A stretch of 64,000 bases of DNA from contig JAKLHK010000002.1 in assembly GCA_022710185.1 (NCBI GenBank), positions 158,386 through 222,385 of the forward strand, read 5' to 3'. Source of the stretch: Bacteroidota bacterium. Its GTDB lineage: Bacteria > Bacteroidota > Bacteroidia > Bacteroidales > JAGNHN01. Of this stretch, positions 28,553 through 37,225 are shown in pieces (position 1 is the first letter of the stretch; each line of letters starts with the position of its first letter). Made by a program: the position numbers and the translations under genes. The notes beneath the pieces were generated by a model. That model ran no database searches. It was not told the DNA's origin and was given only the letters and a program-made list of their open reading frames with translations.

Positions 28553-28703
28553 GCGCAGATTCTCCGCGGCTTTGCGCCGTGGCGAGAAATGATTCTTAAG
28601 CGGACAGCGAGAAACGTGAAGCTGACCAACCGCCGCCATTATCCTTTGATCAGTTCAATTGAGCGATGAGAATTGCGCAATGAGCAATGAATTTTGTAAT
28701 CCC
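28553..28703. other. intergenic: hairpin and degenerate heptamer array
   Basis: After the peptidase gene, CCGCGGC (28564-28570), loop TTTGC and GCCGTGG (28576-28582) form a 7-bp stem with one G-T pair; it has no T run, so termination is only possible. From 28660 to 28701 six tandem degenerate heptamers follow: TGAGCGA, TGAGAAT, TGCGCAA, TGAGCAA, TGAATTT, TGTAATC. Confidence 0.45.
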
Positions 28704-30218
28704 TTACTGCGATACGGTTGTATTCATCAAGCGGCGGTACGCCCTGTACTCTGCATAGTTCCAGGAAAGCCATCCTGTTGATTCCCATCGCTCTATGAAC
28801 TCCGCCTTTCGTTTTTTGATCCTTAGGGTATACTCCTCCGGATCCATATAATAGGTGCGGCCAGTGAAGGGAAAGAGCACTACCTGGCGGGCGTGGATGC
28901 GCTCCAGAGCCGCAGGTGGAATATCAAGCAAGGGCAGACTGCGATCGGGCAGTGTGGCCATAAAGTCAAGATGAAGGAAGGCCCGGTCGGCATGGCGGAC
29001 ATTATACCGGGCGATCAGGTTGTCCCAGTTCAGCAGGGAAGCAAGCACCAGCAGCACCATCATCGCCAGGGAGTTCCTGCGGAGCAGATAATGCAGGCTG
29101 CGCCTCTCTTTCACCTTCATGGCTACCGTATACAGGCCGTAGAGCGCGAGGAGGAGGAACAGGATCACGGCGATGCGCTTGTATGCCAGCGCGAAATAAT
29201 GGATGTACCAGTAGTTGCGCATGCCTACGCTAAGCACCAGGAAAGCATTCTGTGCCAGGAAAAGAAGGGCCAGGCGCTTGAACCAGAGCGCCCTTACGGA
29301 GAAGTTCAGTGCTCCCCGGAAGAAATAGAGTACGATGAGCACAGAAAACACTATGGAAAGGATGAGCAGCCAGGTGCCTTCGTGTACGAACTGCCTGAGG
29401 TATTCGCCATTCCATTCAAAACCCAGCCATACCCAACGTACATCCAGGATGTTCAGCAGCAGTATCAGGGTATTCAGCACGATGAGCAATCCCATTGCCA
29501 GGACCCTTTCATGCCCTGCCAGCGCCCTGGTGGACTCCCCGTCAGGCATCTCAAGGGCTTCATGGCATTCCACATCCATCCGCACTATCCTGGGGTTGGC
29601 GCGGCCAAACCAGAGCACGCTGCCGGCAAGCCCGCCAAGCACCAGGAGGAACACCATATCTTCATCCAGCCAGCGCGTGATGGCTTGAAGGGCCTCGCGA
29701 AGCCCATCGCCCAGGGAACCCAGGACCGCGTTGAACCAGGGGCTTGAGGCACTGTAGAGCATTACGAAGATCATCAGCACAACCAGACTGAGGACAGTAA
29801 AGATCAGGGGAGTAAGCCAGGGTGTACCCCCCCCCGATTCTTTCCCTTTTGGTACGAGCGAACCCAGAAACCTGAACGGCGCGGTAAGCACATTGTGTGC
29901 CGACGACAGCAGGGTAGCCGGAAGCCCACCGGATGCAGGGTAGGCCGCCATCCCGGCGAAAATGAAAAACATGGCCGCGTTCACCAGGTAGGCCAGTACC
30001 GAATGGACCATGACCGTAGAAAGCAGGCTCAGGCCCAAACCCCCAAGGATGAGGTAGTGCAGGACGGAGGATGGCCTGAACATATTCAGGGCCAGGAAAG
30101 ACCCGACGACCAGGAGCTCGAAGATCAGCAGGTTGAGCCCGGGCGCCTGGCGATGGAACAACATGGTGAAGAGGATGGCGACCAGCAAGACGGCGAGGCT
30201 GCGGAAGATGGTTTTCAT
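28704..30218 (-). CDS. DUF4173 family multi-pass membrane protein
   Basis: A 504-residue integral membrane protein with about ten to twelve hydrophobic helices from residue 8 to 380, e.g. SLAVLLVAILFTMLF, LLIFELLVVGSFLALNMF and VFLLVLGGLAGSVLW. The block YWYIHYFALAYKRIAV and the soluble C-terminal domain after about 390 are of the kind seen in DUF4173 proteins. No catalytic motif is recognisable and function is unknown. An ATG two codons upstream (30224) is an alternative start. The gene stands alone, divergent from the tyrosine-degradation operon. Confidence 0.72.
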   Translation of the reverse strand: MKTIFRSLAVLLVAILFTMLFHRQAPGLNLLIFELLVVGSFLALNMFRPSSVLHYLILGGLGLSLLSTVMVHSVLAYLVNAAMFFIFAGMAAYPASGGLPATLLSSAHNVLTAPFRFLGSLVPKGKESGGGTPWLTPLIFTVLSLVVLMIFVMLYSASSPWFNAVLGSLGDGLREALQAITRWLDEDMVFLLVLGGLAGSVLWFGRANPRIVRMDVECHEALEMPDGESTRALAGHERVLAMGLLIVLNTLILLLNILDVRWVWLGFEWNGEYLRQFVHEGTWLLILSIVFSVLIVLYFFRGALNFSVRALWFKRLALLFLAQNAFLVLSVGMRNYWYIHYFALAYKRIAVILFLLLALYGLYTVAMKVKERRSLHYLLRRNSLAMMVLLVLASLLNWDNLIARYNVRHADRAFLHLDFMATLPDRSLPLLDIPPAALERIHARQVVLFPFTGRTYYMDPEEYTLRIKKRKAEFIERWESTGWLSWNYAEYRAYRRLMNTTVSQ

Positions 30219-30354
30219 GGGCAAAGGCGGATGAGGCCCGATAAACGAAGCCCTGGAAGGGATAGTATGATCCCATGGTCCTGCAAACTGTTAAAATTGC
30301 TGAAAGTCATCCCGTCCGTTGTTTTGGGGCGGCCCCATATGATCCAATTTTCCT

Positions 30355-30362
30355 TACTTTTG
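30355..30362 (+). promoter_or_regulatory. -7 promoter element of the homogentisate operon
   Basis: TACTTTTG, a full TAnnTTTG match, 25 bases before the hmgA ATG. The nearest TTTTG upstream is 28 bases away, too far for a standard -33, so an activator may be used. Confidence 0.55.
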
Positions 30363-30387
30363 TTTATTCAATCTAAATAAGCTTACA

Positions 30388-31548
30388 ATGCCCCATTATC
30401 ACCGTCTCGGAATGATCCCGCCCAAGCGGCACACCCAGTTCCGTAAGCCGGACGGCGGCCTCTATGCAGAGCAGCTGCTCTCCACCGAAGGCTTTTCCGA
30501 CCTCTACTCCCTCACCTATCACTGTCACCCCCCTACCCTGGTGCTTGGCATTGATGCGCCCATTGACGTGAGTCCCAGGGTGGCGGTAAAGAAAAACATG
30601 CAGCACCGCAGCTTCAGGGGCTTCAACCTGGAGGCGGAAGACGACTACCTGCGTTCGCGCAAACCCGTGCTGGTGAACAACGACCTGCACCTCAGCCTGG
30701 CCGCGCCCCGCAAGTCAATGAAGGACTATTTCTTTAAAAATTCCTCGGCCCATGAGATGATCTTCGTGCACAAAGGCTCCGGGGTGCTCCGGTCTATCTA
30801 TGGCAGGCTGACCTTCAGGCCCGGGGACCATGTGATGATCCCCATGGGTACCATTTACCAGTTCGATTTTGAAACGGAAGACAACCGCCTGTTCATTGTG
30901 GAGTCGTTCACCCACTTCCGTTTCCCCAAGCGCTACATCAACCGGGCGGGGCAACTGGAGGAGCATGCGCCCTTTTGCGAGCGCGACATACGTGCGCCCG
31001 AAGCGCTGGAAACCCACGATGAGAAAGGGGATTTTGTGGTGATGATCAAGAAGGAAGGGCTGTTGTACCCTTATCACTACGCCACCCATCCCTTCGATGT
31101 GGTCGGCTGGGATGGCTACCTCTATCCCTATGCGCTCTCCATCCACGATTTCGAGCCCATCACGGGCAGGGTGCACCAGCCCCCTCCCGTACACCAGACC
31201 TTCGATGCCGGCACCTTTGTCACCTGCGCCTTTGTGCCCCGGATGTACGACTACCATCCCCTGGCCATCCCGGCGCCATACCACCACAGCAATGTGGAGT
31301 CGGATGAAGTGCTGTATTATGTTGACGGCGATTTCATGAGCCGCAAGCATGTGGAACAGGGGCAGATCACCCTCCACCCCATCGGTATCCCGCACGGTCC
31401 CCACCCCGGAACGGTAGAGAAGAGCATAGGGGCCGCCGAGACCCGCGAACTGGCGGTGATGGTGGACACCTTCCGCCCGCTCTGGCTTACCGAAGAAGCC
31501 CTGGCCATAGAGGATCCCGATTATTACAGATCATGGATAGAAGACTAA
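30388..31548 (+). CDS. hmgA: homogentisate 1,2-dioxygenase
   Basis: Iron(II) ring-cleavage dioxygenase opening homogentisate to maleylacetoacetate. The 386-residue protein is of the shorter bacterial type. Family signatures include QPPPVHQTF, CAFVPR, the metal-ligand region YHHSNVESDEVLYYVDG (His and Glu) and LHPIGIPHGPHPG (His). First of five closely spaced genes, 15 bases before hppD. It catalyses the step between the products of hppD and fahA; the intervening maleylacetoacetate isomerase is not in this operon. Confidence 0.93.
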   Translation: MPHYHRLGMIPPKRHTQFRKPDGGLYAEQLLSTEGFSDLYSLTYHCHPPTLVLGIDAPIDVSPRVAVKKNMQHRSFRGFNLEAEDDYLRSRKPVLVNNDLHLSLAAPRKSMKDYFFKNSSAHEMIFVHKGSGVLRSIYGRLTFRPGDHVMIPMGTIYQFDFETEDNRLFIVESFTHFRFPKRYINRAGQLEEHAPFCERDIRAPEALETHDEKGDFVVMIKKEGLLYPYHYATHPFDVVGWDGYLYPYALSIHDFEPITGRVHQPPPVHQTFDAGTFVTCAFVPRMYDYHPLAIPAPYHHSNVESDEVLYYVDGDFMSRKHVEQGQITLHPIGIPHGPHPGTVEKSIGAAETRELAVMVDTFRPLWLTEEALAIEDPDYYRSWIED

Positions 31549-31563
31549 AAACCCACCGATGTT

Positions 31564-32673
31564 ATGAGCAATCTTGATCCGACCGCCGATTTCCTCCCGA
31601 TCAACGGGACCGATTTCGTTGAATTCTATGTGGGCAACGCCAAGCAGGTGGCCCATTATTATCAGACTGCCTTTGGATTCCAGCCCCTGGCCTATCGCGG
31701 ACTGGAGACCGGCGACAAGGAAAAGGCCTCCTACGCCCTGCGCCAGGGAAAAATCACCTTCGTATTCACCACCGCCCTCGTACCGGATTCCCCGGTGGCC
31801 GAGCATGTGAGGGTGCACGGGGACGGGGTGAAATTTGTCGCCCTGTGGGTGGACGATGCCCGTCACTCCTTTCATGAGACCACCTTGCGGGGGGGGAAAC
31901 CCTATATGGAACCTGCCGAGATGCGGGATGCACAGGGCGAGGTGGTCATGTCGGGGATCCATACCTACGGAGAAACCGTCCACCTCTTCGTGGAGCGCCG
32001 CAACTACAACGGCATCTTTCTTCCCGGCTTCATGGCCTGGGAACCGGAGTACCGTCCGGAACCGGTAGGGCTCAAGTATGTGGACCACATGGTGGGCAAT
32101 GTGGGGTGGGGAGAGATGAACACCTGGGTGGACTTTTATGCCAACGTCATGGGTTTCAACCAGCTCATCTCCTTCGACGACAAAGACATCAGCACAGAAT
32201 ATACGGCCCTGATGAGCAAGGTGATGTCGAACGGCAACGGCCGCATCAAGTTCCCCATCAACGAGCCGGCCGAAGGGCGCAAGAAGTCGCAGATCGAAGA
32301 GTACATCGACTTTTACCGGGGCGCCGGGGTGCAGCATGTGGCCATGGCCACCGACAACATCATCCACACGGTGAGTGAGCTGAAGCGCCGCGGGGTGGAG
32401 TTCCTGTATGTGCCCTCCACCTATTACGATACGGTCCTCGACCGGGTAGGAGAGATCGACGAAGACCTGGCCCCCCTGAAGGAGCTGGGGATACTGATCG
32501 ACCGTGACGATGAGGGTTACCTGCTGCAGTTGTTCACCAAACCGGTAGAAGACCGTCCCACGGTGTTTTACGAGATCATCCAGCGCAAGGGCGCGAAATC
32601 CTTCGGCAAGGGCAATTTCCAGGCCCTTTTCGAGTCGATAGAGCGGGAACAGGAACGCCGGGGAACCCTCTAA
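31564..32673 (+). CDS. hppD: 4-hydroxyphenylpyruvate dioxygenase
   Basis: Iron(II) dioxygenase converting 4-hydroxyphenylpyruvate to homogentisate. The 369-residue protein shows the two vicinal-oxygen-chelate domains and all three metal ligands: His in KYVDHMVGNV, His in GVQHVAMAT and Glu in VFYEIIQRKG near the C-terminus. The C-terminal helix that closes the active site (GKGNFQALFESIE) is present. Second gene in the operon, 15 bases from each neighbour. Confidence 0.96.
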   Translation: MSNLDPTADFLPINGTDFVEFYVGNAKQVAHYYQTAFGFQPLAYRGLETGDKEKASYALRQGKITFVFTTALVPDSPVAEHVRVHGDGVKFVALWVDDARHSFHETTLRGGKPYMEPAEMRDAQGEVVMSGIHTYGETVHLFVERRNYNGIFLPGFMAWEPEYRPEPVGLKYVDHMVGNVGWGEMNTWVDFYANVMGFNQLISFDDKDISTEYTALMSKVMSNGNGRIKFPINEPAEGRKKSQIEEYIDFYRGAGVQHVAMATDNIIHTVSELKRRGVEFLYVPSTYYDTVLDRVGEIDEDLAPLKELGILIDRDDEGYLLQLFTKPVEDRPTVFYEIIQRKGAKSFGKGNFQALFESIEREQERRGTL

Positions 32674-32688
32674 AGACCGCACCCACCA

Positions 32689-33972
32689 ATGATTAGTGCC
32701 AATAAAGCCCATTTGCGCTCCTGGCTGGAGGTTCCGGCCGGCAGCGATTTTCCCTTGCAGAACCTTCCCTTTGGAATGGGCCATGTACCGGTATGCGGGC
32801 TGAGAGCCCTCAGCCGGATCGGCGACCAGGCCATCAACCTGGCCGCCCTGGCGGAGTGGGGCTACCTGAAAGGGACCGGCATCCCCGGTCCCGATATATT
32901 CCGCCAGGAAACCCTCAACCCCTTCATCTCCCTGGGCAAACCGGTATGGAGCAAGGTGAGGGAGCGCCTTCTGGAGATCTTCAGCGAGGATAATGCCGAG
33001 CTGCGCGACCATTCCGGGGCCAGGGCCCGGTGCCTGGTACCGGTGGATGTCGTGACCATGGCCATGCCCGTGCAGGTAGGAGATTACACTGACTTCTATG
33101 CCAGCATCGACCATGCCACCAATGTGGGGAAGATGTTCCGCGATCCGGAGCATGCGCTGCTGCCTAACTGGAAGCACCTTCCGGTGGGCTATCATGGGCG
33201 CAGCAGCTCCATAGTGGTCAGCGGGGCCGGCATCCACCGTCCGAACGGACAGCGCAAGCCGCCCGATGAGCCCCTGCCCGTTTTCGGGCCCTCCACCCTC
33301 CTGGACTTCGAACTGGAAGTAGGGTTTATCGTGGGGCGGCAGACCGCCATGGGAGAAACCATTCCTGTTAACAGGGCAGAGCAGGACATTTTCGGACTTG
33401 TACTCTTTAATGACCTCAGCGCAAGGGACATACAGAGTTGGGAATATGTTCCGCTCGGTCCTTTCCTCGCGAAGAACTTTGGCTCGGTGATTAGTCCCTG
33501 GGTGGTCACCCTGGAAGCCCTTCAACCCTTCCGCGTTCCGGGGCCCCGACAGGATCCGCCAGTGCTGCCCTATTTACGGCATGAGCAGCCCGGCAATTTC
33601 GACATCCGGCTGGAGGTTTACCTTCAGCCCGAGGGTTCGGTTCCATCACGCATATGCAGCTCCAACTTCCGTCACATGTACTGGAGTATGGCCCAGATGC
33701 TGGCCCACCACACCGTGAACGGATGCAATATGCGGGTGGGCGACCTGCTGGCTTCGGGCACCATCAGCGGGCCGGAGCCGGATTCCTATGGATCCATGCT
33801 CGAGCTCAGCTGGAGGGGCACACGCCCCTTGAAGCTTGCGGATGGGCAGGAGAGGCGCTTTCTGGAAGACATGGACCAGGTCATCATGAAGGGTTACGCT
33901 GAGATGGACGGCCTGCGAATAGGCTTTGGTGAATGCAGGACCACCCTGCTCCCCTCAAAATCATGGACATGA
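32689..33972 (+). CDS. fahA: fumarylacetoacetase
   Basis: Hydrolyses fumarylacetoacetate to fumarate and acetoacetate, the last step of tyrosine breakdown. The 427-residue protein has the short N-terminal SH3-like domain and the catalytic C-terminal domain: DYTDFYASIDHATNVGKMFR, HLPVGYHGRSSS, DFELEVGFIVG with the metal-binding Glu pair, NDLSARDIQSWEYVPLGPF and the Glu/Asp-containing C-terminal part. The stop overlaps the flavin reductase start (ATGA at 33969-33972). Confidence 0.96.
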   Translation: MISANKAHLRSWLEVPAGSDFPLQNLPFGMGHVPVCGLRALSRIGDQAINLAALAEWGYLKGTGIPGPDIFRQETLNPFISLGKPVWSKVRERLLEIFSEDNAELRDHSGARARCLVPVDVVTMAMPVQVGDYTDFYASIDHATNVGKMFRDPEHALLPNWKHLPVGYHGRSSSIVVSGAGIHRPNGQRKPPDEPLPVFGPSTLLDFELEVGFIVGRQTAMGETIPVNRAEQDIFGLVLFNDLSARDIQSWEYVPLGPFLAKNFGSVISPWVVTLEALQPFRVPGPRQDPPVLPYLRHEQPGNFDIRLEVYLQPEGSVPSRICSSNFRHMYWSMAQMLAHHTVNGCNMRVGDLLASGTISGPEPDSYGSMLELSWRGTRPLKLADGQERRFLEDMDQVIMKGYAEMDGLRIGFGECRTTLLPSKSWT

Positions 33973-34868
33973 AGAGCCTTGATCCGCAGATGATGGCAGG
34001 GCCCGCCCTGCAGCGCCTCCTCCAGGGGGCCATCGCCCCCCGGCCCATCGCCCTGGCCAGCACCATCGACCGTCAGGGAAACCAGAACCTCTCCCCTTTC
34101 AGCTTTTTCAACCTCTTCGGCATCAACCCCACCACCCTCATCTTCAGTCCCTCCCGCCGAAGCCGTGACAATACGGTGAAGCATACCTACGAAAACGTCA
34201 AGGAAGTACCGGAGGTGGTCATCAATATGGTGAACCACGCCATGGTAGAACAGGTAAGCCTAGCCAGCACGGAATACCCCCGTGGGGTGAGCGAGTTCAT
34301 CAAAGCCGGGTTCACCCCCATCCCCTCCGAAACCATTCGTCCTATGCGGGTCAAGGAATCCCCGGTGCAGCTTGAATGCAAGGTGCGGCAGGTTATCGAG
34401 ACCAGCGCCCTGGGGGGTTCGGCCAACCTGGTGATCTGTGAGATCCTGAGGGTACACATCGATGAGGGGGTGCTGGATGAGAAGGGGGACATCGACCCCA
34501 AGCGCATCGACCTTGTCGGGCGCATGGGGGGCGACCTCTATGTCAGGGCGTCAGGCGAGGCCCTATTCAGGGTAGCCAAACCTCTGGAGCGCCTGGGAAT
34601 TGGGGTCGACCATCTGTTGGAAGCCATACGCCTGAGCGAAGAGCTGAGTGGGAACGACCTGGGGAGGCTGGGAAACATGGAGCAGTTGCCCACCGCCGCA
34701 GATATGGCCGAAGCCCGACAGCTGGAAGCCTACCAAAACCTGATGGGTACGGGAATGGACGAGGGGAGCCGCCAATCCGGGCTCCATCGCCTGGCCAGGG
34801 AATACCTGTTGCGGGGGGAAGCCCGCATGGCCCTGAGCATCCTTTACGCTTATCATTTATCCTCCTGA
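33969..34868 (+). CDS. flavin reductase family protein
   Basis: A 299-residue protein of the flavin reductase/flavoredoxin-like family. The FMN-binding split-barrel (about 10-190) shows LLQGAIAPRPIALASTID, NLSPFSFFNLFG and FSPSRR. The C-terminal ~100 residues are not part of the core domain. The gene is embedded in the phenylalanine/tyrosine operon with an ATGA overlap on the left and a 16-base gap on the right, so it probably serves the pathway, but its reaction is unproven. An in-frame ATG two codons earlier (33963) is an alternative start; 33969 fits the family N-terminus MKSLDPQ. Confidence 0.88.
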   Translation: MKSLDPQMMAGPALQRLLQGAIAPRPIALASTIDRQGNQNLSPFSFFNLFGINPTTLIFSPSRRSRDNTVKHTYENVKEVPEVVINMVNHAMVEQVSLASTEYPRGVSEFIKAGFTPIPSETIRPMRVKESPVQLECKVRQVIETSALGGSANLVICEILRVHIDEGVLDEKGDIDPKRIDLVGRMGGDLYVRASGEALFRVAKPLERLGIGVDHLLEAIRLSEELSGNDLGRLGNMEQLPTAADMAEARQLEAYQNLMGTGMDEGSRQSGLHRLAREYLLRGEARMALSILYAYHLSS

Positions 34869-34884
34869 CCAAGCCTGACCGCCT

Positions 34885-36615
34885 ATGCAGATGAACGAAG
34901 TCCTGGAAAAACTGCCTGCCCACCTGATGGATCTGGTGATCGAGCAGCCATACAACGAATACACGCCCCAGGACCACGCCGTCTGGCGCTATGTGATGCG
35001 ACAGAACGTGCGCTACCTCAGCCGGGTGGCCCATGGTTCCTATGTCGAGGGGCTCAGGCGTACCGGCATCAGTATCGACGAGATCCCTCACATGTACGGG
35101 ATGAACCGCATTCTGAAGGAGATCGGCTGGGCTGCGGTGGCCGTGGACGGGTTTATTCCCCCTTCGGCCTTTATGGAATTCCAGGCTTACCAGGTGCTGG
35201 TGATTGCCGCCGACATCCGTCCCATCGACCAGATTGGCTATACCCCGGCGCCGGACATCATCCACGAAGCAGCCGGGCATGCCCCCATCATTGCGGACCC
35301 GGAATATGCCGGCTACCTTAAATATTTCGGCATGATCGGCCATAAGGCCTTCTCCTCGCGCCGGGACTATGAGTTGTACGAAGCGATACGCCACCTGAGC
35401 ATCCTCAAGGCCGACCCATACTCCAGCCCTCTGGAGATCCAGCAGGCCTCCGAACACCTTGGATTCCTGGAACGCAATATGGGCGCCGCCTCGGAAATGG
35501 CGCGTATCCGGAACCTGCACTGGTGGACCGTGGAATACGGGCTGATCGGAACCATTGATGACCCCAGGATCTACGGGGCCGGCTTATTGAGTTCCATAGG
35601 TGAAAGCGTGAATGCGTTGAGCGATAATGTGAAACGTATCCCTTATAATCTCTCTGCCGCCGAAGTGGGTTTTGACATCACCACAATGCAGCCCCAGCTG
35701 TTCGTTACTCCCGATTTTCCTTACCTCAACCAGGTGCTGGAGGCCTTTGCCGACACCATGGCCCTGCGCCGCGGAGGAGCCTATGGCCTTCGCCAGGCCA
35801 TCGACTCGGGCAATGGCGCTACCCTGGTTTACAGCTCAGGGCTTCAGGTGTGCGGGGTGTTTTCAGAGGGCATCATGGAGGGGGATGATTTGATCTACCT
35901 CCAAACCTCCTCCCCCAGTATCCTCTGCCATAAGGACAAGGTACTCGATGGCCACGGACTCAGCGCGCACGCTCATGGATTTGGCAGTCCTGCAGGCCCA
36001 TGGGAAGGGGTGGATGGGGATCCCGAGGACCTGGATGAGGGGATGCTGAGCGACCTGGGGTTGTTTCCGTCCAATCCTGCCCAGCTCAGGTTCCGCAGCG
36101 GGGTGGTGGTGGAAGGCCGGGTGGCAGGAATGCGGTTCGCTGAAGGTAAGTTATTGCTGATCACCTGGCACGAGTGCACCGTGACCTATCAGGGGCGTCT
36201 CCTCTTCAATCCAGCCTGGGGAGTTTATGATATGGCGGTGGGGGCAAAGGTGGTTTCGGCATACACCGGTCCGGCTGACCCGCTTGCCTTCGGGTTGAAC
36301 TATCAGGCCCCTCAGGAAAAGACCCACAAGATACAGCATACCGAAGACGCCAAAGCGCTGCATGCCCTTTACCGCGAAATCCGCCGGTTGAGGGCAGGGG
36401 ACCGTGTAAATGGCGAGGCCGCCACGTTGTGGAAAGAACTGATATCCAGGCATCCTGCCGACTGGTTGGCTCCCCTGGAGCTGCTGGAGATCACGCGACG
36501 TTTCCCTTCGCAGCAGGGACTGAACGATGAGCTGTACGCCCATCTTAACACCTTACGGCAATCCAGGCCCGAGCTGGGAAAGCTCATTGAGGATGGCCTG
36601 GCGCTGTTGGATTAG
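34885..36615 (+). CDS. aromatic amino acid hydroxylase (phenylalanine 4-monooxygenase) with C-terminal extension
   Basis: Tetrahydropterin- and iron-dependent hydroxylase, most likely phenylalanine to tyrosine given the downstream pathway genes. The catalytic domain occupies about residues 15-300: the two iron His residues are in PDIIHEAAGHAP and the Glu in WWTVEYGLIG. There is no N-terminal ACT regulatory domain. Residues about 300-576 form a long C-terminal extension, beta-rich in its middle (SGVVVEGRVAGMRFAEGKLL) and helical at the end (HALYREIRRLRAG), roughly doubling the size of typical bacterial PhhA. Its end overlaps the convergent helical-repeat gene by 32 bases. Confidence 0.93.
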   Translation: MQMNEVLEKLPAHLMDLVIEQPYNEYTPQDHAVWRYVMRQNVRYLSRVAHGSYVEGLRRTGISIDEIPHMYGMNRILKEIGWAAVAVDGFIPPSAFMEFQAYQVLVIAADIRPIDQIGYTPAPDIIHEAAGHAPIIADPEYAGYLKYFGMIGHKAFSSRRDYELYEAIRHLSILKADPYSSPLEIQQASEHLGFLERNMGAASEMARIRNLHWWTVEYGLIGTIDDPRIYGAGLLSSIGESVNALSDNVKRIPYNLSAAEVGFDITTMQPQLFVTPDFPYLNQVLEAFADTMALRRGGAYGLRQAIDSGNGATLVYSSGLQVCGVFSEGIMEGDDLIYLQTSSPSILCHKDKVLDGHGLSAHAHGFGSPAGPWEGVDGDPEDLDEGMLSDLGLFPSNPAQLRFRSGVVVEGRVAGMRFAEGKLLLITWHECTVTYQGRLLFNPAWGVYDMAVGAKVVSAYTGPADPLAFGLNYQAPQEKTHKIQHTEDAKALHALYREIRRLRAGDRVNGEAATLWKELISRHPADWLAPLELLEITRRFPSQQGLNDELYAHLNTLRQSRPELGKLIEDGLALLD

Positions 36616-37174
36616 CGGGCAGGTTTCCGAGACGTAGTTGTTTCAGGATAAAATTCCCACGAAAGCAGATCGCTGAAGAATCGCGCCTGACCATTTCTTC
36701 GAGAGTCAGCATCAGTTCCTTGGCAATCTCCGGATAATGGGCGGTGAAGCGGTACAGGATATCCATGCAGTATACCTTTACCGCGATGGGTTCCTCTGCG
36801 CTGGTGAGATAACGAAAGCAGCTGTCCATCAACAATCCCTGACTATCCTCATCTCCGGGAAGGGGGTGGGTGGTAAATATCTTCAGCAAGCTTCGTCTTA
36901 CCGCAGCATCGGTTATGCAGGGCAATGCCCTGACCATTTCCGTTTCAAGCTCACTCAGCGTGGCCGGCGACATTTGCACACAGGACTCGATCACACGGGA
37001 GGCCCGGGAAGACACCTGGGGCACCTCTTCAAGGGCCACCTGGAGCAGTATCCGGCGAAGCTCCGGGCTCCTTACTGCCTTGGCGGCCAGCATATCGATG
37101 GCCGCCCGTGAGCTGTCGTTCAGCTGTTTATGCACTTCCACCCTGAGCATGATCCTGGTTTTGCCCTGCCACAT
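36584..37174 (-). CDS. uncharacterised helical (HEAT-like repeat) protein
   Basis: A 196-residue soluble protein (188 if translation starts at the ATG at 37150) that is almost entirely amphipathic helix with HEAT-like pairs, e.g. RSPELRRILLQVALEEVP, RALPCITDAAVRRSLLKIF and IAVKVYCMDILYRFTAHYPE. No signal peptide, membrane span or catalytic motif. I do not recognise a specific family. The 3' end overlaps the aromatic hydroxylase gene tail to tail by 32 bases; composition of the frame outside the overlap supports a real gene. Confidence 0.7.
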   Translation of the reverse strand: MWQGKTRIMLRVEVHKQLNDSSRAAIDMLAAKAVRSPELRRILLQVALEEVPQVSSRASRVIESCVQMSPATLSELETEMVRALPCITDAAVRRSLLKIFTTHPLPGDEDSQGLLMDSCFRYLTSAEEPIAVKVYCMDILYRFTAHYPEIAKELMLTLEEMVRRDSSAICFRGNFILKQLRLGNLPANPTAPGHPQ

Positions 37175-37225
37175 TTATTCTTGAAGCAGAAGACACCGAA
37201 CTATCGTCAACATAAGGCCAGGGGC

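Noticed and set aside
28660..28701. CRISPR-like array
   Set aside because: Units are 7 bases with no spacers and no cas genes are near.
31531..33525. A 664-codon open frame antisense to hppD and fahA
   Set aside because: The sense strand encodes two fully conserved enzymes; the antisense product has no recognisable domain and the composition of a shadow frame.
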